This document shows positions 19,267 to 27,522 of a stretch of DNA of 64,000 nt, piece after piece (position 1 is the first letter of the stretch; every line of letters begins with the position of its first letter). The notes under the pieces were generated by a model. It ran no database searches and had not been told where the DNA came from. It saw only the letters and a program-made list of their open reading frames with translations. Source of the stretch: Agromyces sp. SYSU T00194 (lineage in GTDB: Bacteria > Actinomycetota > Actinomycetes > Actinomycetales > Microbacteriaceae); the NCBI RefSeq assembly GCF_040496035.1, contig NZ_JBEPJZ010000001.1:2170001-2234000 (forward strand), given 5' to 3'. The translations under genes and the position numbers were made by a program.

Positions 19267-20792
19267 GGGGCGCTCGCGCGACGGGCGCGGTCGCCCTCGC
19301 GGCATCCGTCGCCCTGCTGCTCTCCGGCTGCATCAGCTGGCCCCTCGGCACGGAGCGCGGCACCCCGGCGCCGGTGCCGGAGGACGTCCCCGCCGACCTC
19401 GCGGACTTCTATGCGCAGGAGCTCGAGTGGTCGCGCTGCTTCGACGGCATGCAGTGCGCCACCGCCGAGGCGCCGCTCGACTGGGACGACCCCGCCGCGG
19501 GCAGCATCGAGCTCTCGCTCGTGCGCCACACCGCGACGGGGGAGAAGATCGGCTCGCTGCTCGTGAACCCCGGCGGCCCCGGGGCGTCCGGCGTCGACTT
19601 CATCGCCGACACGCTCGACTACGCGGTCGGCGACGCCGTCCAGGCGGCCTACGACGTCGTCGGGTTCGACCCGCGCGGCGTCGGCCGCTCGACCGCCGTC
19701 GAGTGCCTCGACGCCGACGGCATGGACGACTACCTCTACGGCCTCGCCGATGCGGAGCGAGGCACCGACGCGTGGATCGCGGAGGCGCGCGATGCGCAGG
19801 AGGCGTTCTCGGCGGCCTGCGATGCGCGCAGCGGCGCGCTGCTCGGCGAGATCGACACGGGGTCCGCCGCCCGCGACCTCGACCTGCTCCGCGCGGTGCT
19901 GGGCGACGACGAGCTGTACTACCTCGGGTACTCGTACGGCAGCACCCTGGGCGTCACGTACGCGGGCCTGTACCCCGACCGCATCGGGCGCATGGTGCTC
20001 GACGCCGTGCTCGACCCGAAGACGACCGACTTCGAGATCACGAAGACCCAGGCGGTGGGCTTTGAGCGTGCCCTGCGCGCCTACCTCTCCTCCTGCCTGA
20101 CCGGCGCCGACTGCCCGTTCGACGGCAGCGTGGACGACGCGGCCGCCACGGTGCGCGCGTTGCTCGATTCCGTCGACGCCAGCCCGCTGCGTGCCGCAGA
20201 CGGGCGCTTCCTCGGCGCCGACACGCTGCTCACGGCGATCCTCTACCCGCTGTACGACGAGGGCTCCTGGCCGTTCCTCGACGCGATGTTCGAGCAGGTC
20301 ATGTTCGGCGGCACCGAATTCGCCTTCCTCTCCGCCGACGCCTACCACGGCCGCGACGAGGACGGGAACTACGTCGACAACTCGAACGAGGCGTTCCACG
20401 CCATCGGCTGCGCCGACCACGCGGGCGACCCCGACGACGTCGACGGCATGCGCGAGCGCGCGGCCGAGCTCGAGGAGCTGGCACCGGTGTTCGGCACCTG
20501 GTTCTCGTACGGCGACCTGTCCTGCGCCGGGTGGCCGGTGCCGGCGGTGGACTCCACCGAGGTCGTCACGGCCGACGGGGCCGCCCCGATCCTCGTGGTC
20601 GGCACGACGAACGACCCCGCCACGCCCTACGAATGGGCCGTGGCGCTCGCCGAGCAGCTCGACAGCGGCGTGCTCGTCACCTACGAGGGCGAGGGCCACG
20701 CCGCGTACCCGTCGCGCGACCCGTGCATCGTGGCGGCGGTCGAGGGGTACCTCGTCGGCGGCGTCGTGCCGGCCGACGACACCCGCTGCTGA
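19263..20792 (+). CDS. Exported lipoprotein alpha/beta hydrolase, tripeptidyl-aminopeptidase-like
   Basis: 509 residues from GTG 19263. Lipoprotein signal peptide with lipobox LLSGC near residue 23. The hydrolase domain has NPGGPGASG (oxyanion hole), GFDPRGVGRST, nucleophile elbow GYSYGSTLG, and the C-terminal TAP-like segment with GTTNDPATPYEWA and EGEGHAAYPSRDPC supplying Asp and His. Four or more cysteines suggest disulfides outside the cell. The family (SlpD/E, TAP) removes N-terminal tripeptides. The holB-hydrolase pairing is common in actinobacteria. Confidence 0.92.
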   Translation: MRGARATGAVALAASVALLLSGCISWPLGTERGTPAPVPEDVPADLADFYAQELEWSRCFDGMQCATAEAPLDWDDPAAGSIELSLVRHTATGEKIGSLLVNPGGPGASGVDFIADTLDYAVGDAVQAAYDVVGFDPRGVGRSTAVECLDADGMDDYLYGLADAERGTDAWIAEARDAQEAFSAACDARSGALLGEIDTGSAARDLDLLRAVLGDDELYYLGYSYGSTLGVTYAGLYPDRIGRMVLDAVLDPKTTDFEITKTQAVGFERALRAYLSSCLTGADCPFDGSVDDAAATVRALLDSVDASPLRAADGRFLGADTLLTAILYPLYDEGSWPFLDAMFEQVMFGGTEFAFLSADAYHGRDEDGNYVDNSNEAFHAIGCADHAGDPDDVDGMRERAAELEELAPVFGTWFSYGDLSCAGWPVPAVDSTEVVTADGAAPILVVGTTNDPATPYEWAVALAEQLDSGVLVTYEGEGHAAYPSRDPCIVAAVEGYLVGGVVPADDTRC

Positions 20793-20815
20793 CGCGGCCC
20801 GGCGTCGCATCCGAC

Positions 20816-20837
20816 TGCAATCTTGCATCTGGTGCAA
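20816..20837. promoter_or_regulatory. TGCAA operator cluster before the tetR gene
   Basis: Three half-sites: TGCAA (20816-20820), then the inverted repeat TTGCATCTGGTGCAA (20823-20837). It ends 10 bases before the tetR start, a typical autoregulatory position for a TetR dimer. Confidence 0.6.
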
Positions 20838-20847
20838 TACTGGCGGC

Positions 20848-21486
20848 ATGGCGCACGAACCCACCGAGCCCGGCCTCCGCGAGCGGAAGCGTCGCGCCAC
20901 CCGGCGGGCGATCCAGCTAGCCGCCCTGCGCCTGGCGCGCGAGCGCGGCTTCGACCACGTCACGGTCGAGGAGATCAGCCGCGCCGCCGACATCTCGCCG
21001 CGCACGTTCTTCAACTACTTCCCGTCGAAGACGACCGCCCTCACCGGCGACCTGCCCACCCTGCCCGAGGAGGCGGCCGCCGTGTTCGCCGCAGGCGGCC
21101 CGACCGGTCGACTCGTCGACGACCTCGGCGCGCTCTTCGTCGCGGTGGTGGAGGAGCAGGCCGACGACCTGGACGTCGTCACCCTGCGGCGCGATGTCAT
21201 GCAGGAGCATCCGGAGCTGTTCGAGAGCCAGTTCGCGGGGCTCATGGCGTTCGAGCACGGCCTCCGCGACCTCGTGGGTCGGCGCCTCGAGGTCACCGAT
21301 CCGGAGCTCGCGGCCGACCGGGCGGCGCGCGACGATCGCACCATGCTCGTCGCCATGATGACCGTCGGCGTGATCTCCTACGCCTGGCGCAGCTGGGCCG
21401 AGCAACTCGACCCCGATCGCCCGCTGGAGACCCGCATGGGGGAGGCGTTCCGGCACGTGTACGAAGTGCTCGGCGAAACCCGCTAA
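20848..21486 (+). CDS. TetR family transcriptional regulator
   Basis: 212 residues from ATG 20848. The N-terminal TetR helix-turn-helix is RERKRRATRRAIQLAALRLARERG, then VTVEEISRAADISPRTFFNYFPSK (recognition helix with FFNYFPSK). The C-terminal ligand domain has no recognisable specificity. It sits between the exported peptidase gene and tRNA-Thr, has its own operator-like repeat, and could control itself or a gene outside the window. Confidence 0.93.
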   Translation: MAHEPTEPGLRERKRRATRRAIQLAALRLARERGFDHVTVEEISRAADISPRTFFNYFPSKTTALTGDLPTLPEEAAAVFAAGGPTGRLVDDLGALFVAVVEEQADDLDVVTLRRDVMQEHPELFESQFAGLMAFEHGLRDLVGRRLEVTDPELAADRAARDDRTMLVAMMTVGVISYAWRSWAEQLDPDRPLETRMGEAFRHVYEVLGETR

Positions 21487-21526
21487 CATGGTCTCTCGTG
21501 CCCGTCGCGAATCGCGCCGGTCGCAC

Positions 21527-21599
21527 GCCGCCTTAGCTCAGTCGGCAGAGCGATTCACTCGTAATGAATAGGTCGTGGGTTCGATTCCCACAGGCGGCT
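21527..21599 (+). tRNA. tRNA-Thr (anticodon CGT), prophage integration site
   Basis: 73 nt. Acceptor GCCGCCT/AGGCGGC with discriminator T, anticodon stem ATTCA/TGAAT with loop CTCGTAA, T arm GTGGGTTCGATTCCCAC. CCA is not encoded. The 3' half from the anticodon stem on (21554-21600) is the att core repeated at 56282-56328, so the prophage restores the gene on integration. Confidence 0.96.
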
Positions 21600-21600
21600 C
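21554..21600. other. attL, 47-bp core
   Basis: The 47 bases covering the tRNA-Thr 3' half are identical to 56282-56328. Outside this stretch the flanks differ (cga versus cgt before, cc versus ct after), which fixes the limits. Confidence 0.93.
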
Positions 21601-21652
21601 CGCAACTCCCCCGGAATCATGCGGGTTTCAGGGTAACAGCAACCATAGCGGG

Positions 21653-21681
21653 TGCGGTTAGTACCCACAGCACTACCCACA
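21653..21681. promoter_or_regulatory. Integrase arm-type sites, left end
   Basis: TGCGGTTAG (21653-21661) followed by two TACCCACA copies at 21662 and 21674, 12 bp apart. The same two motifs with the same 12-bp spacing occur next to attR (56121-56169), as expected for arm sites of a tyrosine integrase. Confidence 0.7.
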
Positions 21682-21730
21682 TAGGCGCGATTCGAAGGTC
21701 TGGACGGGCGCCATCCGGGTACGCCGAAAG

Positions 21731-21764
21731 CCGCCCCCACCCTCCCGGAGGAAGGTGGGGGCGG
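21731..21764 (-). terminator. Terminator of the prophage late operon
   Basis: An 11-bp perfect stem CCGCCCCCACC (21731-21741) / GGTGGGGGCGG (21754-21764) with a 12-base loop, followed on the minus strand by CTTTC. It lies just past the last prophage gene. Confidence 0.75.
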
Positions 21765-21780
21765 TGTTCGCGGAATGTGT

Positions 21781-22020
21781 CTACAGCAGCGAGACGACGG
21801 CGGCGACGGCTCCGATCAGAACAGCCTCGATGCCGAGCATCCGCCCGGTCGGCGTGATGGAGCGGATCGCGCCGAACGCGCCGACCACGGCAGCGGATGC
21901 GGCGACAGCGAACGTGACTGCCGGCGCGAGCCCGAGGAGCGCCGCGATGAACGCCAGGGCACCGACGATCGCCGCGGCCTGGGGCAGCTGCGTGGCGCGC
22001 TGCTCAGCTGTCTGGGTCAT
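21781..22020 (-). CDS. Small two-helix membrane protein at the end of the lysis cluster
   Basis: 79 residues, starting MTQTAEQRATQLPQ, then two or three hydrophobic segments (IVGALAFIAALLGLAPAV, AVAASAAVVGAF, GIEAVLIGAVAAVVSLL). Unrecognised family. Size, topology and position downstream of the endolysin and holin candidates suggest a second holin or antiholin, by context only. Confidence 0.65.
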   Translation of the reverse strand: MTQTAEQRATQLPQAAAIVGALAFIAALLGLAPAVTFAVAASAAVVGAFGAIRSITPTGRMLGIEAVLIGAVAAVVSLL

Positions 22021-22044
22021 GCCGACAACCTAGCGCACGGGCTG

Positions 22045-22383
22045 CTAGTCGGTGAGCTCGTCCGGGTCGACCGGCACCGGGGGCGGCGTGTACGTCGGGG
22101 TCTTCGCCGAGCCGAGCAGGAACCGCTCCACCGCGGGGAACCGCTGCCCGACGAGACGGGCCAGCCAGTAGTACAGCGCCACCACACCGGCCACCGCGAG
22201 GGACGTCAGCACCGCGGCTGCGGTCACCGCCCCATCGGGGAACACGTCGAGGAGGATGCCATCGACCGTCTCGAGCACGTCACCCACGGCGGGGATCTGC
22301 GAGATCAGCCACGCGAGCAGCGAACCGATCGCGGTCGGGACAGCCGTGCGGATCACGGCGACGAACATGTCAGAGCGGGTCAT
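22045..22383 (-). CDS. Putative holin
   Basis: 112 residues from ATG 22383, whose ATGA overlaps the stop of the upstream gene. Two membrane segments (VIRTAVPTAIGSLLAWLISQ and VTAAAVLTSLAVAGVVALYYWLA) are followed by a polar Pro-rich tail. This layout is that of actinophage holins, which pore the membrane for the endolysin. Assigned by topology and context. Confidence 0.7.
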   Translation of the reverse strand: MTRSDMFVAVIRTAVPTAIGSLLAWLISQIPAVGDVLETVDGILLDVFPDGAVTAAAVLTSLAVAGVVALYYWLARLVGQRFPAVERFLLGSAKTPTYTPPPVPVDPDELTD

Positions 22384-22829
22384 TCTGGTTCCTCCTGGTC
22401 GGGGTACGGGGTGGCGTGGAACTGTTCGAGGCGTGCGATGCGACGGTTCGTCTCCGCCGACTGCTCCGCCTGGTCCTTCTGAGACGACTCGATGCGCGAC
22501 ACGATGTCCTTGATCGACGAGCCGTTGTTCGTGTGCGTCTCGTGGTGGATGTCGGCGAGCATCTGGTCGGTCTTCGTGATGTGGTCGGGGAGGCCCTTGA
22601 CGGAGTCGATGATCTTCGCCGTGTTGATGACGGCGCGGGCGAACTCCACCGCCCATGGGCCGAACTTCTGGGCGGCGCGCGCGGCGAAGTAGATCAGCGC
22701 GCCGAGGCCGAGGAGCCAGAGGAGCGCTTCGAGAGCGGAGATAGTGTCGAGCCACCCGGCGAGCCAGTCCGGCAGCCACTGCGGGCTCCCCTCCGAGGCT
22801 GCCCGGGCGAGGGCGAACATTGCGAGCAC
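22380..22829 (-). CDS. Membrane protein with C-terminal coiled coil, DUF2746-like holin-associated protein
   Basis: 149 residues from GTG 22829 (AGGGG seven bases upstream; ATG 22820 is an alternative). One membrane helix (LEALLWLLGLGALIYFAARAA) is followed by an amphipathic region and a coiled coil containing HHETHTNNGSSIKDIV and ESSQKDQAEQSAETNRRIARLE. The NNGSSIKD block resembles actinophage DUF2746 proteins, which lie in lysis cassettes and may regulate lysis. Role inferred. Confidence 0.65.
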   Translation of the reverse strand: MLAMFALARAASEGSPQWLPDWLAGWLDTISALEALLWLLGLGALIYFAARAAQKFGPWAVEFARAVINTAKIIDSVKGLPDHITKTDQMLADIHHETHTNNGSSIKDIVSRIESSQKDQAEQSAETNRRIARLEQFHATPYPDQEEPE

Positions 22830-22837
22830 TGCGACCC

Positions 22838-23764
22838 CTACTCTGCGCTGAGGCCGAGCAGTCGGCGGCCAACCTCATCGGCTGCGGCCTTCGCGATGGC
22901 CTCCTTGTCGATGGTGATGTCGAGCTCACCGATCGCGGCGCTGACTGCCTCGATGACGTCCTCGGTGACGAGGGTCGCGACCGCAGTGGCGAACTCGGCT
23001 GCGTCGACGTCGGCCGGGGGGTTCGCTGCGGCCGACGCGGCGGCCTGCAACTTCCGCTGCTCGTTGCCGATCCGGCCGTACACGGTGCGCAGGTAGTCGT
23101 AGTGGTTCTTCGACAGCTCGACCGGATCGCCGTGCAGGTGGTTGAGCGCGCCCGACGCGTCGTACCCCTTGTCCTGCAGGTCGCGTCCGTAGTCGCCGGG
23201 GTAGATGACCCCGAGGTTTGTGAACTGGGTGCGCTTGTTGCCGCCCGCGCGAGTGAACACGGTCATGATCTCTTCCTCCATGGGGTCGATGTCGGTGTTG
23301 TCGATGGGTGTGCCTCCGCCGGCGGCGGGCGCCGTGGCGTTCAGCGCGGCCACGATCAACGGGTCCGGATTCCACGTGGTGCCTTCGTACACCGAGGTCG
23401 GGTTCGGGCCCCAGGTCGTGTGCGTGTGCGGCCCCGTGCTCGTACCCGTGTCGCCCAGCGGGCCGACCGTCTCGCCGAACGCGACCGGGTCACCCACCTC
23501 GTGCGGCGAGCGCCGGTCCATGTGGCAGTAGCCGACATACCCGGTTCCGTCGCTCGAGCGCACCGACACGTACCAGCCAAGGATTCGGGACCACGCGTTG
23601 ATGACGACCTCGCCGCGCTTGAGCGCTGGGATCGGGGTGCCGACGGCATGCCCCCCGATGTCACGGCCGCGGTGCGGGCCCAGCCCGGCGTCTTTGCGCC
23701 ACTGGGGCCAGCTGCCCCACCAGTCGCGCCAACGGTCCTTCGACCAGAACGTTTGGATGCTCAC
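22838..23764 (-). CDS. Endolysin with M23 peptidase domain
   Basis: 308 residues from ATG 23764. The N-terminal ~145 residues form a lysostaphin-like M23 metallopeptidase: HRGRDIGG gives the HxxxD zinc ligands, YVGYCHMDRR the middle strand, and GPHTHTTWG the HxH ligands. A linker leads to a C-terminal region (~residues 165-308) with a coiled or helical make-up that may bind the wall. It cleaves peptidoglycan cross-bridges for host lysis. Followed by the holin candidates. Confidence 0.9.
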   Translation of the reverse strand: MSIQTFWSKDRWRDWWGSWPQWRKDAGLGPHRGRDIGGHAVGTPIPALKRGEVVINAWSRILGWYVSVRSSDGTGYVGYCHMDRRSPHEVGDPVAFGETVGPLGDTGTSTGPHTHTTWGPNPTSVYEGTTWNPDPLIVAALNATAPAAGGGTPIDNTDIDPMEEEIMTVFTRAGGNKRTQFTNLGVIYPGDYGRDLQDKGYDASGALNHLHGDPVELSKNHYDYLRTVYGRIGNEQRKLQAAASAAANPPADVDAAEFATAVATLVTEDVIEAVSAAIGELDITIDKEAIAKAAADEVGRRLLGLSAE

Positions 23765-23827
23765 CTCGTCGCGTCCCTTCCGTGTCAGGCGTGCGGATCA
23801 CCCCGACGGTGCGGGGAGCGCTGTCGG

Positions 23828-26173
23828 CTATGCGACGCCGGCGGCTTCTGCGTGGGCGAGGATGCGTGCGGCGGACAGTGCGGTCGTGTGGTACGCGACA
23901 CCCGCGATGCGGCCGTCCCAGTCGTTGTCAGACGTCGAGTCTCGCGACCCGATACCGAAGTGCGTCAGGCTGGGAGTCATCGCCCCGGCGGCGACCGCTT
24001 CGGAAGCAACTTCCGCACCGTCGAGGTAGACACGAGCGGTCGTCCCGTCCCACGTCACCGCATAGTGGTGGATTCCGAGCGATGAGGGGATGGCGTAGCT
24101 CGAGCCGATCTGGTCAGCCCACGAGTTGCCGGTGAACACGCTGAGCAGGCCAGCGGCAGTGACGCGGATCAGCATGACGCCTTCCCACGCCAGGACGGCG
24201 TACTGCTTAGTCGCGTCGTCGCGAATGGCGATCGCCTCGAACGTGTAGGCGGTCGGGTTGGCGAGCCCGGACGTATCGACGTGGATACCACCATCGCGGC
24301 CGCCACCGCTCGCGCCCTGCCAGGACGTCGCACCGTCACCGATTCCGGCCGCCCCGAGCGCCCCGGTGTCGATCGCGGCCGTGGTGTTGCCCGTCGCGTC
24401 GGTCGGCGTCGACACGTCGTCAAGCGGGTAGTAGAACGCGGGCGAGTCGGCCATGACCTCGTCGTAGTACGTGTCGCCGCCCGGGTCAGTGGCACCTCCC
24501 AGATCGCCGCCGACGATCCACGTGTCGGCCGCGATCTTCACCACGTGCGCCGTGCTGTACTGGTCGCGGAACGTCGTCGACGGTGTGCCGTCAGCGTCCG
24601 CGCCCGCGCCGGCGAGGAACGACCCGCCGCCCTCGCTGAGAAGCGTGAAGTCGACGCGGGCGCCAACCGGGAATGCTGTTACGGCATCCGCGGGGAGCGT
24701 GACGACGACCTCTGCGGCGTTGTCGAGGGTGACCATCTTACCGATGTCCGAAAGCACGGGCGTGTACGTGGTCCCGGTCTGTGCGTTCACCCCAACGTAG
24801 AGGCCGGTCGCGCCGCCGCTGCCGGGCTTGAACAGGCCGCTCGCCTGGTCGAAGAAGATGCCGTCGCCGTCGGCGAGGCCGGTCAGGTCGACGTCGTCGA
24901 GTTCCCCGAGCTCGAACGTGGGGATGAACTTCGACACCGGGATCGGGGTGCTCGACTGGCTCGGCGTGGACTCGGCGCCCAACCGATCGAGGGCGCGCTG
25001 CAACCGGAGCGCGCGCGCCTCAACACGGGACTGCAACGTCAACTCGACCTCGGGCACGAGACTGTCGCCGATGTTGAGCGAGATCGCGACCACCCGGTTC
25101 GATCCGGACTCCGAAGCACCGTCCTCGAGTTCGATGGTGATCCAGTCGTGCACGTCGAAGTTGTCGAACGGCTTCCGACCGGCACGATCCGCCGGGACCT
25201 TCACCGTGCGCGACGACTTCTGATTCCGGACGAGCTCGAGGTTCGCGCCGGCGACGATGGAGCGCGACGCGTCGTCCGACGCCTCGCCGGCGGATACCCA
25301 CGTCGCGCGCTTCCGCCACTTCGTCTGCGAGTCCGACGACGACGCGATGGCGATTCCGTGGTCACCGCTGTCGACGTAGACCGTGTTCGCGATCTCGCGC
25401 CGCGATATGGAGCGCTTGTGCTCGGCCTGTGCGCGGTGCTGGGTGAACACGACCTCCGCCTCGCGGTGGTTCCCGCCGCCCTGCTGCACGAACAGCTTGA
25501 ACCCGGGGAGCATCTTCCACGTCAGGTCGTTCGCCTCAGCCCACCGGATGAGCAGTGTCAGCAGCGACGTGCCCGACGAGACGGTGAGTTCCTGCACTGC
25601 CCCCCACGGGTTGCCGGCGGAGTCCTCGGCGGCGTTGAACAGTGGCGTGACCCACGTCAGGTAGCCGTCCGCCTGCGCCTCGAGGAACAGTGCGTGCCAG
25701 GCCGCCATCGGGTGCATCGAGAAGACACGCTCCGTCGACGTCGGGTTCGGCATCCCCTCCGGGAGCACCTTCGCCCACTCGAGCACGAGACCAGTCCCAC
25801 GGCCGGCGATCTGCGTGATGCGGCCGCCATCGTTGGGTAGCAGGATGTCCTCGGCGATGTCCTCGGCGAGGAACTCGAACCGAACCTGACCGTCTTCGAG
25901 GATCTGCCACAGTGCCTCTTGCTCGACGATCGACGCCGTCTCGCCGGACGGGAGGGGGTCGGTGAAGACCCGGTCGTCGTAGGCGAGCTGCACCCGGCCG
26001 CCGCCTTCGGCGTTGCCATCGGAGGTGAACCCCAGACCGACGTACCGGTGGATCTCCGCGATCGGTGACGTGAAGTCACGCTCGGAGAGGACCCTCGCAG
26101 TCCAGCCGACGTTCTCGAGCGGTGCCGTGTCGATCACCGTGAGGAACGCGCTGTTGGAGGTGCGCTGCGTCAT
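23828..26173 (-). CDS. Tail-tip protein: Gp37-like domain plus C-terminal LamG lectin domain
   Basis: 781 residues from ATG 26173. The N-terminal ~400 residues resemble siphovirus ReqiPepy6 Gp37-like tail proteins (VLSERDFTSPIAEIHRY..., long baseplate-type domain). A middle beta region holds VTLDNAAEVVVTLPADA and TWIVGGDLGG. The C-terminal ~200 residues (AFYYPLDDVSTPTDATGN... to HHYAVTWDGTTARVYLDGAEV) are a concanavalin/LamG jelly roll. It is the best receptor-binding candidate in the prophage, likely recognising cell-wall sugars. Confidence 0.8.
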   Translation of the reverse strand: MTQRTSNSAFLTVIDTAPLENVGWTARVLSERDFTSPIAEIHRYVGLGFTSDGNAEGGGRVQLAYDDRVFTDPLPSGETASIVEQEALWQILEDGQVRFEFLAEDIAEDILLPNDGGRITQIAGRGTGLVLEWAKVLPEGMPNPTSTERVFSMHPMAAWHALFLEAQADGYLTWVTPLFNAAEDSAGNPWGAVQELTVSSGTSLLTLLIRWAEANDLTWKMLPGFKLFVQQGGGNHREAEVVFTQHRAQAEHKRSISRREIANTVYVDSGDHGIAIASSSDSQTKWRKRATWVSAGEASDDASRSIVAGANLELVRNQKSSRTVKVPADRAGRKPFDNFDVHDWITIELEDGASESGSNRVVAISLNIGDSLVPEVELTLQSRVEARALRLQRALDRLGAESTPSQSSTPIPVSKFIPTFELGELDDVDLTGLADGDGIFFDQASGLFKPGSGGATGLYVGVNAQTGTTYTPVLSDIGKMVTLDNAAEVVVTLPADAVTAFPVGARVDFTLLSEGGGSFLAGAGADADGTPSTTFRDQYSTAHVVKIAADTWIVGGDLGGATDPGGDTYYDEVMADSPAFYYPLDDVSTPTDATGNTTAAIDTGALGAAGIGDGATSWQGASGGGRDGGIHVDTSGLANPTAYTFEAIAIRDDATKQYAVLAWEGVMLIRVTAAGLLSVFTGNSWADQIGSSYAIPSSLGIHHYAVTWDGTTARVYLDGAEVASEAVAAGAMTPSLTHFGIGSRDSTSDNDWDGRIAGVAYHTTALSAARILAHAEAAGVA

Positions 26174-26176
26174 CGT

Positions 26177-27094
26177 CTACGCCCCATCTGTGATGACCCG
26201 AACCGGGAAGCCTGGCGACTCCGCCGTCGCGGGCACGGTGAACTCGATGACCGTGTGCTGCATGTCGATGATCCCGAGCACCGCATCGAGCACCCGGTCG
26301 TCGGTGTACGCGTTCGCGGTCGGCGGGAACGTCTGCCAGGACGTCACGGCGAGGGCCTGCCACACGAGATCGGGCCGGTACTCGACAATCCCGCTGTACG
26401 TGGTCTGCAGGTCGCCGAACCCGAACCCGACGATCTGGATTCCATCGCCGGAGCGCCCGCTGGTCGGCCGGAGGAACCAGATGTGCGGCTCCGGCGTGTT
26501 GGTGCTCACGTCGCCCTCGTCGGCGTAGTGGTAGGCGTTGAGCGGGTCGGTGACGATCAGGTATGCGATGTTCGTCTCGACGTACGCGACGCCGTCGAAC
26601 TCGTCGATGTCGGCGATCCCGTTGTTGATGTAGACGTAGGTCGAGTCGGGGAGCGCGACCATCGGCTCGGGGGTGACGTTCTGGAACGTGTAGAAGCTAC
26701 TCCGGCCGACGAGGAGGTCGACGCTGAACGCGGCGGTCTTCCATGCCGTCCACGCCGCCATCCCGGCTTCGGAGGCACGCACCCGCCAGTAGTAGTCGAC
26801 GCCGTCGGTGAACCCGGCGATCGTGGGCGTCAGCTCGCCGTCGCCGAGGTCGGTGTGCACGTTGGAGTAGAGCGGCGACCCGAACGCGGGGTCGTCGTCG
26901 ACCTGCACCTCGACGTCGGTGAGCGTCGCGCCGACCGACGACACCGCGACCCGGAACGGGATGTTGGTGGCGGGGACCGTCGACCCGTCGGCCGGGTCGA
27001 TGGGGATTGCGTCGTAGACCGCCGTGAGGGCGTGCGCCGGCTCCGTGCGGAGGACACGGAGCGTACCGGCGCCGGTGGTGTCGAGGTACGCCAT
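26177..27094 (-). CDS. Minor tail protein with Fn3-like and IPT/TIG-like domains
   Basis: 305 residues from ATG 27094. An N-terminal fibronectin-like sandwich (PADGSTVPATNIPFRVAV..., YYWRVRASE) is followed by an all-beta stretch ending in IWFLRPTSGRSGDGIQIVGFGFG, an IPT/TIG pattern. Such domains decorate phage tails and bind surface carbohydrate. Four bases separate it from the Gp37-like gene. Confidence 0.72.
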   Translation of the reverse strand: MAYLDTTGAGTLRVLRTEPAHALTAVYDAIPIDPADGSTVPATNIPFRVAVSSVGATLTDVEVQVDDDPAFGSPLYSNVHTDLGDGELTPTIAGFTDGVDYYWRVRASEAGMAAWTAWKTAAFSVDLLVGRSSFYTFQNVTPEPMVALPDSTYVYINNGIADIDEFDGVAYVETNIAYLIVTDPLNAYHYADEGDVSTNTPEPHIWFLRPTSGRSGDGIQIVGFGFGDLQTTYSGIVEYRPDLVWQALAVTSWQTFPPTANAYTDDRVLDAVLGIIDMQHTVIEFTVPATAESPGFPVRVITDGA

Positions 27095-27097
27095 CGC

Positions 27098-27520
27098 CTA
27101 CTCCTGAACGATCGTGAGTCCGCTGCCGATGATCCTGGGGATGTCGCCGGCACCGGTGACGACGATGTCGTCCGCGAGCTCTCCGCTGTACAGCAGCGTG
27201 CCGCCGGTCGAGTTGTCGAAGATGGCCCAGTGGGTGCATGCGGCTTCGGACCAGACCGCGGTCGCCGCGGGCCACGTGATCTCACCGGACGCGCCACCGT
27301 TCGACACCTCGGTGTCGGTGCTGCCGATCGTGCCCCACAGGGTGTCGTCGTTCGTCTTCGCGACGCGCGCGTAGCTGCCCGTCGAGGTCGGCTCGACTCC
27401 GCTCCCCTCGGGGTTGCCGTTGAACAGGGCGAAGTAGAACGTCCCGACCGTCAGCGCGGTGTTCCGGTCGTTCCCGAAGTGGGATCGGAGGCTGATGTTC
27501 CGAGCTTCGACGGTGCTCAC
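27098..27520 (-). CDS. Phage tail fibre-like protein
   Basis: 140 residues from GTG 27520 (two bases after the upstream stop, GGAG nearby); the longer frame adds only shadow sequence. NISLRSHFGNDRNTALTVG, FYFALFNGNPEG, GSYARVAKTND, WSEAACTHWAIFD and GGTLLYSGEL are a recurrent signature of small actinophage tail-fibre subunits. Probably trimeric and exposed at the tail tip. Confidence 0.75.
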   Translation of the reverse strand: MSTVEARNISLRSHFGNDRNTALTVGTFYFALFNGNPEGSGVEPTSTGSYARVAKTNDDTLWGTIGSTDTEVSNGGASGEITWPAATAVWSEAACTHWAIFDNSTGGTLLYSGELADDIVVTGAGDIPRIIGSGLTIVQE

Positions 27521-27522
27521 GA

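Noticed and set aside
21555..21740. 61-codon minus-strand frame ending RLWESNPRPIHYE
   Set aside because: Read from the antisense of the tRNA and the arm-site region, without ribosome-binding site or conserved domain. The same ending in the gene at 56283 is kept only because a real XRE domain precedes it.
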